A stretch of DNA of 14,198 nucleotides from CAYJEO01 sp044432805 (GTDB taxonomy: Bacteria; Bacillota_I; Bacilli_A; RF39; UBA660): NCBI GenBank assembly GCA_044432805.1, contig JAWXUI010000024.1, forward strand, positions 1 through 14,198, read 5' to 3'. Positions 13,695-14,198 of the stretch are shown in pieces; the first letter of the stretch is position 1; the number at the start of each line of letters is the position of its first letter. The notes under the pieces were generated by a model. It saw nothing but the letters and a program-made list of their open reading frames with translations, was not told the origin of the DNA and did no database searches. The position numbers and the translations under genes are program-made.

Positions 13695-14198
13695 ATGCGT
13701 ATAGGTATTTTTACAGATACATATCCACCTTATATAAATGGTGTTTCTACAAGCGTAGTAATGCTTAAAAGGGCACTTGAAAAAAAAGGACATAAAGTAT
13801 TTGTAGTCGCTCCAAATCCAGATACTATGACTTATAAATTTGAAGAAGATGGTAAAGTTATAAGAATTCCTGGTATTCCTACTGGTATATATGATTATAG
13901 GTTAACAAATATATATCCTTTAAAATCAATAAATATAATAAAGGAATGGAAGTTAGATATAATTCATTCTCATACTGAATTTGGTGTTGGAATATTTGCA
14001 AGAATAATAGCAAAACAATTAGATATTCCTCTAGTCCATACATATCATACGATGTATGAAGATTATACACATTATATAACTAAAGGATACTTTGAAAAAT
14101 CAAGTAAAAAAATATTGGAGCATTTAACAAAATTTTATTGTGATAAAACAGCTAGCCAATTAATCGTACCAACTAAAAAAACAAGAGATTTGTTTGTT
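13695..14198 (+). CDS. GT4-family glycosyltransferase, diacylglycerol glucosyltransferase-like (3' partial)
   Basis: 168 residues are visible before the window ends. The start MRIGIFTDTYPPYINGVSTSV is the GT4/GT-B N-terminal signature, and IIHSHTEFGVGIFAR, PLVHTYHTMYEDYTHYI and QLIVPTKKTRDL follow in the order seen in 1,2-diacylglycerol 3-glucosyltransferases (LafA/alpha-MGlcDAG synthase type). The nucleotide-sugar site lies in the missing C-terminal half. These enzymes add a hexose from a UDP- or GDP-sugar to diacylglycerol, making the membrane glycolipid that can anchor lipoteichoic acid. AGGAGAG overlaps the flippase end. Mannosyltransferases of the same fold (PimB-like) are an alternative. 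Confidence 0.88.
   Translation, partial: MRIGIFTDTYPPYINGVSTSVVMLKRALEKKGHKVFVVAPNPDTMTYKFEEDGKVIRIPGIPTGIYDYRLTNIYPLKSINIIKEWKLDIIHSHTEFGVGIFARIIAKQLDIPLVHTYHTMYEDYTHYITKGYFEKSSKKILEHLTKFYCDKTASQLIVPTKKTRDLFV

Noticed and set aside
1..14198. UGA read as tryptophan (Mollicute code 4)
   Set aside because: All supported proteins translate fully with TGG for Trp and without internal TGA; no gene needs the altered code.

Overview
The window is AT-rich throughout (roughly a quarter G+C by eye) and every supported gene lies on the + strand. All complete genes start with ATG and use the standard code: Trp is TGG, 14 genes end in TAA, 2 in TAG and none in TGA. Sporulation genes (spoIID, spoIIQ, spoIIID), mbl, a C+ type L31 and a Bacillus-like gene order point to a low-GC, spore-lineage Firmicute (Bacilli; an uncultured RF39/Erysipelotrichia-like lineage would fit). 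The species cannot be named from the sequence.

Layout. 1-1098: 3' part of a gene for a protein with tandem proline-rich repeats and a C-terminal transglutaminase-like domain, then a terminator. 1246-3097: a small membrane protein overlapping an OpgB/MdoB-like phosphoglycerol transferase (LTA synthase superfamily). 3192-4060: rpmE (L31), rpiB and a DUF1146/YwzB-like membrane protein. 4121-5029: spoIID. 5082-6709: a PlsC-like acyltransferase and a HAD phosphatase. 6796-9021: a membrane hybrid histidine kinase (HK-REC-Hpt). 9089-11023: spoIIQ, spoIIID and mbl. 11097-14198: a tight run of an orphan type IV pilin-like gene, pgk, an LPG-synthase-TM/YbhN-like flippase and a diacylglycerol glucosyltransferase-like GT4 gene cut by the right edge.

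How the genes fit together. Envelope building is the common theme. SpoIID and the SpoIIQ-like LytM protein belong to engulfment, SpoIIID is the mother-cell regulator and Mbl guides lateral wall synthesis. The OpgB-like transferase, acyltransferase, flippase and GT4 are all plausible parts of glycerolipid or lipoteichoic-acid-type polymer metabolism. The order rpmE-rpiB-ywzB-spoIID-spoIIQ-spoIIID-mbl matches that of the Bacillus chromosome with most intervening genes missing.

Non-coding DNA is very compact; no gap exceeds about 150 bases. Several intrinsic terminators contain the stop codon of the gene they end, promoter -10 elements often sit within about 10 bases of the ribosome binding site, and predicted 5' leaders are often only 10-20 nt. 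No tRNA, rRNA, CRISPR array, insertion sequence or integrase was seen. I found no convincing new defence or mobile system. The most unusual items are the PPLPxR-repeat transglutaminase protein, the pilin-pgk-flippase-glycosyltransferase run and the compact terminator/promoter modules.
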